Assembly (NCBI GenBank): GCA_013398015.1
Contig: VZRR01002168.1
Span: 387,907 to 451,906, forward strand
Reading direction: 5' to 3'
DNA length: 64,000 nt
DNA from: Oreocharis arfaki
Lineage: Eukaryota > Chordata > Aves > Passeriformes > Paramythiidae
Part shown: positions 1 to 13,007 of the stretch, piece after piece
Numbering within the stretch: position 1 is the first letter of the stretch
How the letters are laid out: every line of letters begins with the position of its first letter
Position numbers and translations under genes: made by a program
Notes under the pieces: model-generated
Database searches by the model: none
What the model was told of the DNA's origin: nothing
The model's input: the letters and a program-made list of their open reading frames with translations, nothing else

Positions 1-3000
1 TGCTCCAAAGGAAGTCCATGAGCATGAAAGACCCATTATAATCAGCAAAACATTGTTCAGAAAATCAGCAAACAAGACTTCGTGCAAATTCTGAAACCTG
101 ATGTTCATGCCTGTTTGGGTTTTATTCTGTTTATCTAGCTATTCCCAGGAATAGGCAACTCTCAGTCTAACCATACTGGCAACTCAGAATATGTCCACTC
201 AAGTAATGCACGTGTGAATTTACACTCACAGCAGCTGCTTAAGTCTGCTGATTTCTGATCCCCTGCATGTCTAACACAGAGCACATTTACTTGGTATATG
301 AAGTGCAAAAGAATGGAAATCATCTGAGAAGGGCCACTGATTCCTGTGTCATATTAACCTCCGAAAATTCCCTCCCCACTCCTATAAAACAACAAATGAC
401 CTGACATCTTGATTGCTCTTTGTAGAATCCAGCTCCATTTTCATTCCTGAAGATAGCTGTCTATTTTCTACAGGCAAAAGTCAACAATGCTGAGAAATGG
501 AAGTAAAGAATGCAGGTTTCTCTGTGCTGCCCATAGTACAGAAGCTAGCATAGGCAAGGACAAATATTCCTCTATTAAAATTGTTATGAGGCACTCTAAA
601 GCATAAAGGTATATTCTGCCTTGAAGCATATGGAAATATTTTCCTTTCACCCCCAATGGCACATTCCAGCATCATCAATTCCAAAAATCTACTCTTTCAT
701 ACTATTTGTAGGGCCTAGGCTAGCCAGATGGCTAAACCCTAGCAGAATTACCTCTCAACACAGACCACTAAAGAAACCAGCTTAAGCGAAATGGAAAAAG
801 TCCTCAGTGAACAACATATGTAAATATATGGGAAAGACAGAAAGAAAGATGTAGAGGAAGCTTGAAAGAAACTATGAGCATTGAGCAGACTATAAAAATA
901 TCAAGATTTCTGAGGGCAAGAAGAGCAGAACTGATCTCATGCCATTATACCACGAGACACCTAAACAAGCAAAGCTTCATACAGCTCATATACAATATAG
1001 CTCCAGTAGGACTATTGTCAACTATTGTCAATCCAAAAAGTAAGAAGATTCTGAGAGGAGAAAGAGGAGAAAGAGGAGAAAGAGGAGAAAGAGGAAAAAT
1101 CCAAGGTTATTTTTTAAAAAGCAGCAACACAGCTTTTTAACAGCACAAAAAATGATAGCAAAAAAGCAGCAACACAGCACAAAACATGATAAACCAGAAT
1201 GCATAATGCTTTATAGAAGTGAAGCTGCATCCCCTAAACCCGCTGAAGAGGCTTTCAGACAAAACTTGCTATTAGCTGAGTCCTTCTTCCAAAGGAGGGT
1301 TTTCGCCACTGGAGGTCACTGTAAGCTGTAATTGCTCTTTAGCAGCCTCTTAAAAGGAAAGAAAAAAGCATTGCAGGCAAGTTATCTAGGGCGCAGGATC
1401 TGAGGCGGGCCAGAACTGAAATATCACTTGTAGAGAATTTGAAAAACACCTGTAGCTAATTGGTGAGGACTTGTCTTTGCTAGAGACAAACTTAGTCTTG
1501 CTCCAACCCATTCCAAGCAGAGCAACTGGCAGACTGCTGAGAGTCGAGACATGTGCCTGCCTATACACAAGAGCCTCTTTTGCAGGTCAGCTTGCCTCTC
1601 TCGTTGGTCTTGCAGACACTCCCCCTGAACACCAGCAAGCTAACAACAGCTATGGTGATGGGGACACAATGGGAGACCTATTATTGGAACCCATGGAGAT
1701 CCCAGGGGTTTTTTTAGAAAACAAAGGTAGGATTACCTGGATTAGGATTAGGATCTCTAAAAAAAGATGAATGTTTGGCAACAGTTCCTAATAAAAACAA
1801 AAGTCTCTAGGTTTGAAGGTTTATAGCCTATGTAATCCATAGATCACAGCTCATCTGAATGCAATTTTCTTCTCTCATTTCATTGCATTCAGGTAACCAT
1901 TACTGGGAAAAATCTTTCAAACGTTTTCTAGCCTGCCACATTCAATCAGACAGCAGTGCATACATACTGTATACATTGCTGATTTCAAACTGATGTTCAG
2001 AGAGTGGAGGGAGGTTAGTCGGAGTTCCTGTCTCTCATATTGTAGGAGTCCTACTGACACAAGTATCAGAAGGAACAGCCAATGCTCACAAAACAGAGGT
2101 GGTGGGCCACTTTCAGGGGAAATAAGTATGAAAGCACTGGAACAGAATAAAGATAAATGAGCTCAGCTAATTCCCAATGTATTAAAAAAAACAGGCAGCT
2201 TCACAAACAATTTACACGTCAAGTACATATCTGAAACTACCACTTGACCACAATTCTGACAATAAATCAGTGACAGCTGGGCAAGTCTTATCTGAAATAT
2301 ACCATTTTATACACTGAAGTTATGTTTTTTGATATGGAAGAGGAATCATCCCAATGCAGGTTTCTGTATTTTCTGCTCAACGAAACACAGCACACCAATT
2401 CTAGTCTTGTGTCAACCACAATAACACCAAAGGAGTTTGGCCTGGTTTGCTCTAAATCGAGAACTTCTGTAAAAGACAAGTAATCTAAGTGTCTGAAAAA
2501 TTGGAAGAAACTAAAAAGGGACCAGCTTTTCTTCACTCCTCTCATTTATCTTTTACTTTTCTCTTTATTCTTATGCATTATAACCTATTTCAAGGAATCA
2601 GCAACTGAAGGCTTATCACACAATCCATGGTACAGCAAAATCCTAACAAAGACCAAACCTTGCAGAATGAAGCTTGTAATAATCCTCTGATGTGATTAAG
2701 GCATTACCCTCGTCAAGCAAAGGCTAGCTACAAAAACAAGTTCACTGAACAATAATGTTATGGCTTTGTTGTGTCGTTCTCCTTTCATTTACATGTGCAC
2801 ATATAATATGAGCTCCTTGAAAATGCAATTGTCTTTCCACTGGATGTATGCTCAGATAACCTCGATGTAAATGAATATGTGACACCCAACAACCTTGATT
2901 TAACAAAGCATTTCAGCACATGCTTAACTTGAAGTATGTGAAAAGACTCACTGTAAATAATGTGTAATCTGAGACCACCCACATGGTGAAGCATCTCTGG

Positions 3001-3994
3001 CCATACCCTTCAGCATGTCATTTTGGCTTACTGGAAGGTAGAAAATCCCATCTTTCCACTGGAACAAACAGTACCTGCTTGTTTGCAGTTATAATCGACG
3101 AACAGAGAGCAGGACATCAGATGTCTTACATAGTTCAGAAAGCTATGCTTTAGTTTCAGTTAGTTCTTTCTAATACTGAATGAATCTTTTGCACTACATG
3201 GAGTACCACAAAGACCAAACAAAGCACGCTTACACAAGCCGAGAAAAAAACAAACCAGGACAGATATTGAACAATGGATAAACAGATGCTCCAAAGCAAT
3301 GGCTTTTTGTTGGTTTTTTTTTTCCCAGAAAATATTTATTTGGCATAAACTTCAGTGTTTCCTCTGAAAAATTAATTCTCATTCCAAATTCATGCTGATA
3401 AAAGTTGTTTGTAACACTACAGACTTGCATTTCTCTTCTTCTTGACTTCCCTCGCATTGATGGGACTTCATAAATTATTATGATTTCCAAGGTAAACTGC
3501 AAAATGCAGTTTCTAAAGTCAAATGTTATTGAAAGATTATGCCAGGGGGAGATAATTTTTAAGAGTCTAATTTTTTCTTTGGTGTCTGCTGAACATTATG
3601 GAAAATTCATAGTTCTAGACACTGCATACATTAAGAGTATGATTCCAGATGCAGGATGATCCTGGAAACTATAGGGGGATTGGCAGACGTGGAATTGGAG
3701 CTTAAATCATTTTTGCCAACCCATATTCTTTCAATTCTGCATTCCACTGATTTTGCAATTCAGAGATAGCTAAGAAGCCAATATTCTCTACCGCAGTCAT
3801 ATGATGCTGAAATGGAGATGACCGAAGAATTCCTGAGGGAAAAAAACGATCTCCCACATACTTGTCAAATGCTAGCTGATAACATGAAGGCTTTCATACA
3901 ATGTGTCTCACAGAATACAATCCCAGATATAAGAAACAGGTGTGATAACCAAGACGTTTCTTTCATTGCAAGGGGGTCCTGCTGCAGTAGCAGC
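1..3994. other. non-coding DNA, probable MYLK4 intron
   Basis: No convincing exon, RNA gene or full-length transposon was seen here. Open frames are short, have no recognisable domains and lack paired splice signals. Because the MYLK4 N-terminal exon lies to the right on the minus strand and its kinase exons were not found, this is inferred to be part of a long 5' intron of that gene. It contains a short purine-rich repeat near 1.05 kb and a small imperfect duplication (an AGCAGCAACACAGC word occurring twice between about 1,120 and 1,180). Confidence 0.5.
1053..1095 (+). repeat. 9-bp purine minisatellite (GAGGAGAAA-type)
   Basis: Four to five tandem copies of a 9-bp AGAGGAGAA unit, all purine on the plus strand. 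Translated, it gives repeated Gly-Glu-Arg, but nothing around it supports a coding exon, so it is treated as a simple repeat. Confidence 0.85.
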
Positions 3995-4130
3995 ATGACT
4001 CAGGCCCTGGTCTGGAAGTCAGAAAGTCTGACTTCCAGCCCTGCTTCTGTAACAGATCTGTTGGGTGACCTTGGATGCTTATTTCCATCCTTCTAAGCCC
4101 CTGCTTCTCCACTCAGTTTCATAACTGCCT
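3995..4130 (+). repeat. ancient MIR/CORE-SINE-like relic
   Basis: The stretch resembles the central part of an old MIR-type SINE. It has a CTGGAAGTCAG-type box, then GGGTGACCTTGGATGCTTAT, then CCACTCAGTTTCATAACTG. These align by eye with the MIR core words GTGTGACCTTGGGCAAGT and CCTCAGTTTCCTCATCTG, in the right order and spacing. Divergence is high, as expected for an element that predates birds. The call is pattern-based and could be confirmed by profile search. Confidence 0.45.
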
Positions 4131-7100
4131 GTGTACTTAGACTGTCATGTCTCTGATGTGACAACTGTCACTCACAGTGTTCATAAATAATCTCTGATAC
4201 TTTGAAACTTTGTATTGTCTGGGGATATAAGGAGCAAATTCTCATCCTGAGCTGGCTTCTGAAATATCTAACCATCCATGAAATTACTGCTAATGAAGCA
4301 GGGGGACCTTGTAAAGCACAGTGTGAGCCAGAAATAGTGCATTGCACAAGCTTTCTTTACAAGACCCATGCTGGCTCTCAAACATTTTGAATCAATCTGC
4401 TGGCAATCGGTAGCAGCTAGAATACCAAGCTAAAGATTTTCATGCCTATTCTGTGGAGTAGCTGCCTGACCAAAAAATTGTAGTGCAATTTTCATGCAGC
4501 ATTAAGTGCACAAGGTGTGCTGCTCAAGTAAGAAAAGTGGTGTAAATACTGTGTTTAACAAGCCCAGTAACTAACAACGACAGGAGAGGCAGTAGTTCCA
4601 TGTTGAATCAGTACAAGGAAAAGAAAATGCTTTCAAAAACCTGCCCAATTTAAGTTTTTGGATAAATTCATGCCTTTCCATGTGTCTGTATTTTAACAGA
4701 CAGTGAATTATTCTACAACTAAAAATGAAGTGCACACACAAGGGAGATTAAAGATACAGGTCTTGGATGTAGTGCTGGAAAGATGCATTTTAGGGGCTAG
4801 AACATTGTCTTGAAAAAAGGACAGCTTAAAGGATTAGAAGCGACTGAAAGAGAAACATAAATTGATCATTCTAGTCAATTTGTGCTATTCATTTGTCCTA
4901 ATCTTCTGAATTTTGTTCATTCTTCCATTTTAGTAATGCTATATGAAGTTATGTTTTGATCCCCGAATGCTTCAGATGCTCTCACCATGAAGTTACATTA
5001 CCATACCGTACAGTTCTATTCTTATAGGATAGGTTTCTTATGAAACCATTATAAAACCCTGCTAAGATATGAGTTGTAAAGAAATACAGAGGGTAGGTAT
5101 AAATAGCAGAATATAGGATGCCTCTATTATGGTCTAAAACATGCAGGACCAAGAGGCTTTAGATAATTGCTCCAGATTTAGAATTACCAAACATGGGTCT
5201 ACTGCGAGTTTCAGAAAGACAGCAAAATATGTTTGATTTGATAAAGGCAATAATTCCCTTAAGTGAACACGTCCTTTAAAATGTAATGATGATAATAAGG
5301 GCTATGGAAGCATCAAAAGTCAAGAGAAAATCATCCCAAACCTTGTTGTCTCCCTGACAATTGTTAACTTTAAAGGCTGTCATTTTCTCTATCATCTTCA
5401 ACTCCAGTCACTATTTAAGATATGAGGTAAACTAAACAGACACGTTAACTGGGTAGGGTCATAACTGAAATTAAACCTATCTGCCCACATATCTGCTCTC
5501 TCACTGTTTAGTCCAGGCATTGTATTAGGGAGATTCCATGTACCAGCGTGTCTGCTTAGTTAGCCTTGAAGACAGGGAACTATGGAAAAATACTCTCTTC
5601 TTTTTTTATTGTCAATAACAAATTAATTTACAGGTATTATAACCACATCCTGTGCATTTTCTTTAGCACGAGGTCATATTACAAAGCCCCATTTTAATTT
5701 CTCTCAAGAATTTAATTTGTAAATGTCAAATAAGCACTTAAAAGTACCTGCCTACCTAGTACTTGAAAAAGTCCTCCCTTACATATGATACAATGCATGC
5801 CTAACTTATGTTTTCAATATAAACAATTAAGTGATTTCTTTAACTCAGTAGAGTTAAAAAAACAAAAAACATTTTCAGCAAACACAGCAGGACCAAACAT
5901 CAGGAATTACACCAGGTTGTCCATACGAGGGGAAAAATGAAGATACTGAACCCCTCAAAACGCTGCTTACATGTGAGGTTTCTGTTCAAGGTAACAGAAA
6001 TGTGACCTCTCCATGCAAGGGCCCTTGTTTGGAATTCTCATGCCATACTCCGTGCTGGAAAGTCACTTTTACTGCACCGTGACTCCTGCTAAAAGTGTCC
6101 ACAAGACATTGCACAAGGGTGCCAGAAGAGAAAGGTCACAGAGACAGTCTGAATGTCTCTCCCCGGACCTCCGTGTATATTACAAATTGGTTGGGTAGGT
6201 AATCTGTAACAAGACACTTCTGAATGATCATGGCCAAAAGAATTCTTTGCTAAGCCGTGCACCTAAAGTCAAAGAGAAGTTTTTAAGGGAAGATAGACAA
6301 GATACAACATCTTTTACACAGGAATAAATATATATGCCTTTGCTGTATTGAAACTGATCTGATTTTCAGATGTTTTAACAGTCATGTATTCCAAAGGCTA
6401 CAATAAGCCTCTAACCACAGTACTCATAGGATCTAAATAAAAACCAAGGAGAATTAAAAGAGTGAGGAAGAAGTGAATTGTATGTAAATGAATACCAGAA
6501 AAATAAAGAAGATATCTGAAAGACGCTACAGATTTTTGAAATTTTAGATCCTGGACCAAATGGTGTGCAGGAGCTTTGCAAGGTAATCAGCACTTAAGAA
6601 ATGGGTGGGATCCAGCACGCTGAGGGTTCAGAGGCATGCCTCCCCTCAGATCTCAGCATATAGCCATGTAAAGACAATGCTGGACAGAGAGCCAGCAATT
6701 TCATTTTCATATTGCAGATGTCTCTGCACAGATGTCACTGACTGAGAGCATGACATTACCATAGTCTTCATCCATCTCCGTACGTGTTTCTCACTTCACT
6801 TCTCCCTTACCCAGCTGTTCAGACAATGAATTCTGTGGAGTGGACCCGACCTGTACTAAGCCTCATACAATCCCAGTTAGGGACTCAGCTTGCTCGTAAT
6901 AACACACATCATTATTACCAAAGGGCCTTTACAACCCGCTGAACAAACACAGGCTTACTAACAGTACAGTTACCTCCCACTGGCAGTAGTGTTCTGCTGT
7001 GGTATCACACACACAAACAAAATGGATTTACTGCTAGTTACTTGTCATAACTCTAAACCTTCTTTCTCAATTAGCACTTCTTTGGGGAAGGAGCATCACG

Positions 7101-9939
7101 ACCAAAGGGTAGCACTGTTCCTTTAAACAATCAGAAGCCAAACTCTTATTTTCACCAGAACCACAGAAAAATAAGCAAGACCCACAGAGCTCTTTTGATG
7201 TGATCCCCGTTTTTCCTCACTTTGGGAGTTCAAGGAAGAACCATTCTCAAATATGAATGATGGTGAAGATCACCAGCCTTTCCCATCACAGCAAAGTCCA
7301 AACCTTCACAGGTCTGAGAGCCACAGCACACACACCAGCATGCAGAGGAACAAGGGAGCTCTAGGAACTGTTTTATCGCAATTGACAACAATGCTTCTCT
7401 AGAGAGGCAGAGGGAAGGATGAGTCTGGAATGGACATGCCATGGGGTCCTGAGATGACACAACAATCTTCGTTTCAGGCAGCTGTTGGCTCATTTCCTCC
7501 CAAAGCTAAGGATTCCAATTACCCAGGAGTCCCTGCATGAGCACAGCCCTTCTGACAGCTCCTGGAAAAGACACTTGCCCTGCCCTTGGAATACTCATGA
7601 GTCCATGCCATGTTTCTATGTATGAGGGCTTAGGAGACAGCCTGGGAAACTTGCACTTCATGAAGGACCTTTTAACTCAAAAGAACACACGTAACATATG
7701 CAGAGCAATTACAAAAAAAAAAAAAAGTCTGACATTCTGAATTTCAAAACTGGGTTCCCGATGTGCAACAAAACTGGCAAAGAGCCAATTCAGGAAAAAA
7801 TAGTTCAATCCTGATAAGGACTAGAAAACAATCTCTGGTAGTCTTAATACAGGGTATTTTAAAATCTGTTTTCTTCACAGTGCAATGAATATAATTGTCT
7901 TGCTACCAAATATCCTGTATTATGTTGGCCTTAAGTCTTAAAAACTGGAAAATAAATTGACTGTAGTGAAATAGTAGAAGTGCAATACAAATGGAAGGAA
8001 ATTAACAGGAAGGACAGTGGAATAAAATTAATTTCTTTTTCATTTCAAATTACAATTCACTCAAGAGAAAATGCAAAATCTTAATGAGCTAGGCATAAAT
8101 AAAACAGTGGATCTTTTTTCAAGCTCATGTGCAAGTGCAGGAACAGTTTCAGACAAAATGTGAACTACCAACAACAGATTTCTTTTTTTTTTATTTGCCA
8201 GGTGATTTCTTTGTGAATCTTATTAGTCTTGAGTGCTGATATGTGTAGCAATATTTCAATTATTCTCCTTATCACTATCCTGTGAGGTCCTTACACTATG
8301 CATGAAAAATTCTTCTATAAATCCACACAATAGGTCATGACTTTTTTGGATGATAACACTTGAAGAATATACAAGTGTGAGGTTGCAGATTTTTCAGACC
8401 TTAAACCTTTGACATGAAAACACTTTTGAGATTCTGCAGGTGGACCTCTTCATAGAAAGAAAGAAAAATGTCATTTGTAGCAAACTAATTAAAATCCTAA
8501 GCATTTTGGCAATCTACATCCTTGGAGATACTTTAGAATAAAGTGTCTTCCTTTTTGCCTTTCTAAACTCATCTATTTCTTTTGTTTAAGTAATGTTTCC
8601 TCTTAGGAATTCTTCTAAAAACTCTTGAGCTACCACATGATGGTTCATCCCTGCATTACCTTCTGGGAAATCACAGCAAACAGGCATACTGTCTTTGCAA
8701 CGTGATGTAATAACTAGTGATGTTAATTCTTTGGGTAGATAATTCTACATTCACTTGACAGCTACAGGAGAACAACGGGCTTACTAGGGATCTCTGAGTC
8801 CCACAGCAAGAAGGGCTGGCAACCTTGTTCCCACCATGCCCACGGACAGTAACCTTGAGGCACTCCCTTGTACTGCACCCAGCAGAGGTCACTAGAGGAT
8901 GTTTTAATGGCAAGACTAAGCCTTCCAACCTCAAGGGAAGAGATGCACCTTCCTGAAAAGACCATCATCTGCCTAAGATTTACTGCTGGGTAGACTTAGA
9001 TACTGCCAGTATGAAAGAGAGAAATAAATGCCGCTCCATGAAAAAAAAAAAAAGGTTTAACTGGCTACATCCGAACACAAGCAGCATTCATCCAGCTGAA
9101 CAATACGATACTGAGCAGTGAAATATATCTAATTTATTAAAGGTATATCTACTACCTGTACATTTCCAGATGCAGGGATCCCTTTCTTTCTTCCACAGCT
9201 TAACACAGTCCACAAGGTTTGCCAGAGATATGAAGCCAAAAGGCAGAAATTATCTACAATCCAGGAAGCATTTCTTTGCAGGATTAGATCCATCCCTTTA
9301 CTTTTAATCATCTGATTAACTTGGTTCTCCTGCTCTAGCAGATGCAATTTGGCAGGCACCCTCAAAACCCTCCCCAGCTCTGTAAGTACCACCTAGCTAG
9401 ACAAGGCTCGGTCACACAGCAGGATCCCATCTCACACTTCAACGCATTCCCTGAACCTATAAGGAAAAGAAGTGATGGATCACTGACAAGCATGAAACAG
9501 GTGCAGGGATCTACACGGGATGTGTATTGCACGCACTTGAAGGCAATTACTCTGACATTCCAGAACTTCTCCAACGAAAGCAAACTGTTAGCACAATCCC
9601 TTTGCAGTCAGCAGTTCAGACCATTGATAATCTTTTCCCCCCCGCTTTTAATAGGCGAGAAATGGAAGAAAAAATTCAAGGCAATAACCTAAAATGTGTC
9701 ATGGGGCAAAGTCAGTTTGAAATGCCATAGTTTTACTGTCTTCAGCCCCTTCTGTTCCTGTGCTTGCAGTCTATCAACATTGCTCCCATATCCAAACTAA
9801 GAGCATGGCAAAAAGGGAGTCCTAGCTGTCTGCCCTTGTCATATCCAGCATCTGCTCACCTGCTGACCATCAACTCCTTGACCCAAAGGATGGAAGGTGC
9901 CAAATTATTTCAACCACATGGATGTGAAACACTCAATAT
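4131..9939. other. non-coding DNA, probable MYLK4 intron
   Basis: AT-rich, with short homopolymer runs (for example near 7.71, 8.18 and 9.04 kb). No open frame here shows domain similarity or exon-like splice sites. I see no tRNA, snRNA or CR1 3' end in this stretch. Confidence 0.5.
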
Positions 9940-10365
9940 TGTCAGGAAAATTAATCTGCAAACACCAGAGGTTTATGTCCAAAAAGGAGACAGAGGAGCC
10001 CCTTTACTTTATTCGAATAAAGAGAGAGGTCCTGGGGCATTGTCCTGGAGTCTCTCAAATTTTTGGAGGTCGCAGCCTCCTTTTTATCCTATTTTCCCTA
10101 GTTTCCTGACTGCATTTCTCTCTCTCTTTCCCCATTGGCTGAGGTACTCGAGAGGTACAGACTTCCCGGAATGCCTAATATCTAAAAATTCCCTTCTAAC
10201 GTATAATCCCCCTCACCTTGTCAGCAGACCTTTGGTCTGTTTGAAGATGTATATCTCTTTAATTCATCAATCAATGGAATCCTTCCCGTTGTCTTTCTTA
10301 TCTCATAGTCCTAGCTTCGTCTACCCACAGCTTGTTTGTAAAGACAAGTTTCTGCATTCCTCTCA
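9940..10365 (-). mobile_element. solo LTR of an endogenous retrovirus
   Basis: Read on the minus strand, this 426-bp block begins TGAGAGG and ends CCTGACA, so it has TG...CA ends. It is flanked by the 4-bp direct repeat ATAT (a longer shared word, AATATTGAG, spans the ends). Inside, in the right order, are a TATA-like GGATAAAAAGG near 10,085 and an AATAAAG polyadenylation signal near 10,015, leaving a short R/U5. No primer-binding site or gag/pol/env remnant follows, so it looks like a solo LTR left by recombination. A 4-bp target duplication suits a class I element. The plus-strand 220-codon open frame across it has no recognisable domain and is taken as chance. Confidence 0.6.
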
Positions 10366-11827
10366 ATATTATCATAAAAGTTTCTTCTTTCCCCTAAAAT
10401 TCCCAGAAGCCAATAGAATGCTTTAGTTGAATTTTCCCAAGCAATTCAACGTGATGCAAATTCTGCACGGAAAACATTTTCTTGAGCAGACACAACCTGG
10501 GAGATTTCTAAACAACTAAAACCAAGGTATTAAAACTGGAAATAGTAAGTAACTTTAACAAAAAAATCCTGCTACCAGCTCCATTATTACCCCAGGGAGA
10601 TTTATTTCTAGAGGTTAAAAAATTAAAATCTGAGGAAAAAAGCATGTTCTGGTTTACTGTTTAATACATAAGGATATAAGGATATATGTAAGGATCGTGA
10701 AGAAGCATTACATAAGGTCTCAGGTCTACATATATAGAAGGAATCCCTATATATAAGGGTTATATACGTTCCATGCAATGGCTGCCCATAATTACAGTGC
10801 ACTACGAGTCATTGTACAAGATGAAGCAGTAAGAAGAAACGGCGTCATTTCTTCGCTGCTTGGGTATGTACCTGATCAGAGGTGAATAAGCAAAGAATAT
10901 GAGTACCAGAAATCTCAAGTGCTAAAAATTCACAAATCAGACTACAAAAATCATGACGTCATTTGGAAAAGAAAGCCATGAGATTAAAAAATTTTAATGA
11001 CTGTTGTCCTTTCCTTAGTCTGCTTCTGACTTCCGTGACTCCAGAGCGCTCTCAAGCCACCTTTGAGTTTGTACGTAGCTGTTATGTTGAGAAGGGTCAG
11101 TTTAGTGATGGGGTTTTTTTCAGCCAGGAAACATTGATATTCCCTTCTTTCTTACTAAGAAAGACAGACAAATATTCTCACAAGCATGGGAGCTGGGAGC
11201 ATTAGGTAAAACAAAGCTACCTGGAATCATGGAATCACACACACACACATTGCCGCATGACAAGAGAGTGCCATGAACTTGGGACATGAAGAGGGCACCA
11301 CAGAAAGGATATTCTGTAAAGCTGTGCCAGGCTGAGGTTGGCAGCGCAGTATCTCATGACAGCATTCCAAGCAAGCTGCAAAGGCGCTTGGTAAAACAAA
11401 ATGGGCCCAAACTTGGCTGAAGTCCACTTCCAATTTCCTGACCATACCAAGGCAAGCTTTAGACATGGTGCTTCAATTCCAAGGCTGAAGAAAGCCTTGA
11501 GGGTTTTGATCTCTTCTTCATTAGTTAAGAAGTTCTACTACAAATGTACCGAGTCCCTTACAGGGTTTTGTTAAAAAGCCATTCTTCACTGAAACTGTAA
11601 AACCAGTAATAGGTTTCTGTCAAAATATACAGCTCAATATTCTGAACAGTGTTAGGGAGCAGAGGAAAGTTATTTGGAGTTAATAGTGTGACACTGGTCA
11701 TTTTTTTCTCTGCACAAAATATTGCCATGACTCTGGCCTCCCCCAGAAAAAGGCAGTCACAAAAGTATTGTTACCACCACAGTCATTTCCAGCACAGAAC
11801 CTGCAAGGAAAGGAACTGCTAGAGAAA

Positions 11828-11850
11828 TGGTGGTGGTGGTGGTGGTGGTG
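11828..11850 (+). repeat. (TGG)n microsatellite
   Basis: About 7.7 perfect TGG units, followed by degenerate AAGGTGGTGAAAG repeats. Confidence 0.9.
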
Positions 11851-12971
11851 AAGGTGGTGAAAGAGGTGAAAGAAGGCTCAAAAGAGACAATACTCATATT
11901 CTGACTGGAAAGAGGGAATTAGAGGACAATTAGCCATCCCCAGGCCTAGTTTAACTGAACACCAAAGGCTGACAGTACCCAATAGTTCTAGATAAACTAA
12001 ATATTTATAAATTATTCTTTAAACTGTTTTCAGAATATTAGCGAAAGGATAGCCTTGCATAGAAAACGCTATAAAATTCTCTTCTTTGGTGTTAGTGACT
12101 TGTGTTTAAACGCCGGCTCCACAATGCACATGTGTGCAACTTGATTGTTTTATAAGAGTGATGTTCAGAACTATAGAAGCTCCGAGGCTCCTCTTTACCC
12201 AGTTAACCCACACAGACTGGATAATAATTTCATGGCCACTTTTTGCAGATAGCAATTCAAGATCAAACAATCTGAATTGCACTCTGACCCCAAATATTAA
12301 CCAGAGGGAAGAGACAGCAGGTGCCATGACTAACACAGTGAGAAGCTTTGGGTGGGCCATCAAAAGCAGCCCCGGTGTTAAACATGGAGCTCATTGGGAC
12401 CTAATGCAGCTGGGGATTGTGTGGTAGTTTCACAATCAATTTACATTTGCATAAGCAAGTGCTGTTGTCAAAAGCAATTATTTCACCTTCTCACACCTGC
12501 TTGTTCCTACCCTGTGCCACCTCCTCCCTTGGACCAGCACCTTCAGACACCTTCATGTGTCTCTTAAGTGCAATGGGTCAAGAACAGGTCTGGATTTTTA
12601 GTCTTCTTTTAATTTAGCTCTCACACGTGAAAACAAAAAGTCTTTTACTTGCTATCGCATAACCTGAAGCAAAACTTCATGTTCATTAAAGACAGAACTC
12701 AGCCACGATACAGAGACATGTGCTGCCAACAGTGCAAGTGGGGGACGAGAGAGCAATCTGAACAAAGCACACGTAAAACATGCGAGGAGCGGTTTTGTCA
12801 CGAGTTGTTTTGCCATCCTGTCCAAGAGGGAAGAGGTCGATGGAGAGCTGGAGTGGCAAAGGGTGCCATCTAGGGGGCACCGGCGGCACAACTTCTCGAC
12901 AGCATCACTCGTAACTGACGGTCAACGATTGAGGGGTTTGCTTTCCATAGTAGTCTTCTAACAGCTATGAA

Positions 12972-13006
<35 letters not shown>
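12972..13006 (+). repeat. (ATG)n microsatellite
   Basis: About 11.7 perfect ATG/GAT units, followed by TTGTTATTATTATC. It is likely to vary in length between individuals. Confidence 0.95.

Positions 13007-13007
<1 letters not shown>

Noticed and set aside
9764..10426. 220-codon plus-strand open frame, the longest in the left half
   Set aside because: It overlaps the minus-strand solo LTR, has no domain or codon-like composition and no splice context.
12649..12873. Cysteine-rich small open frame (CCQQCKW...CEERFCHELFCH)
   Set aside because: No signal peptide, no family spacing, no splice or Kozak support; probably chance.
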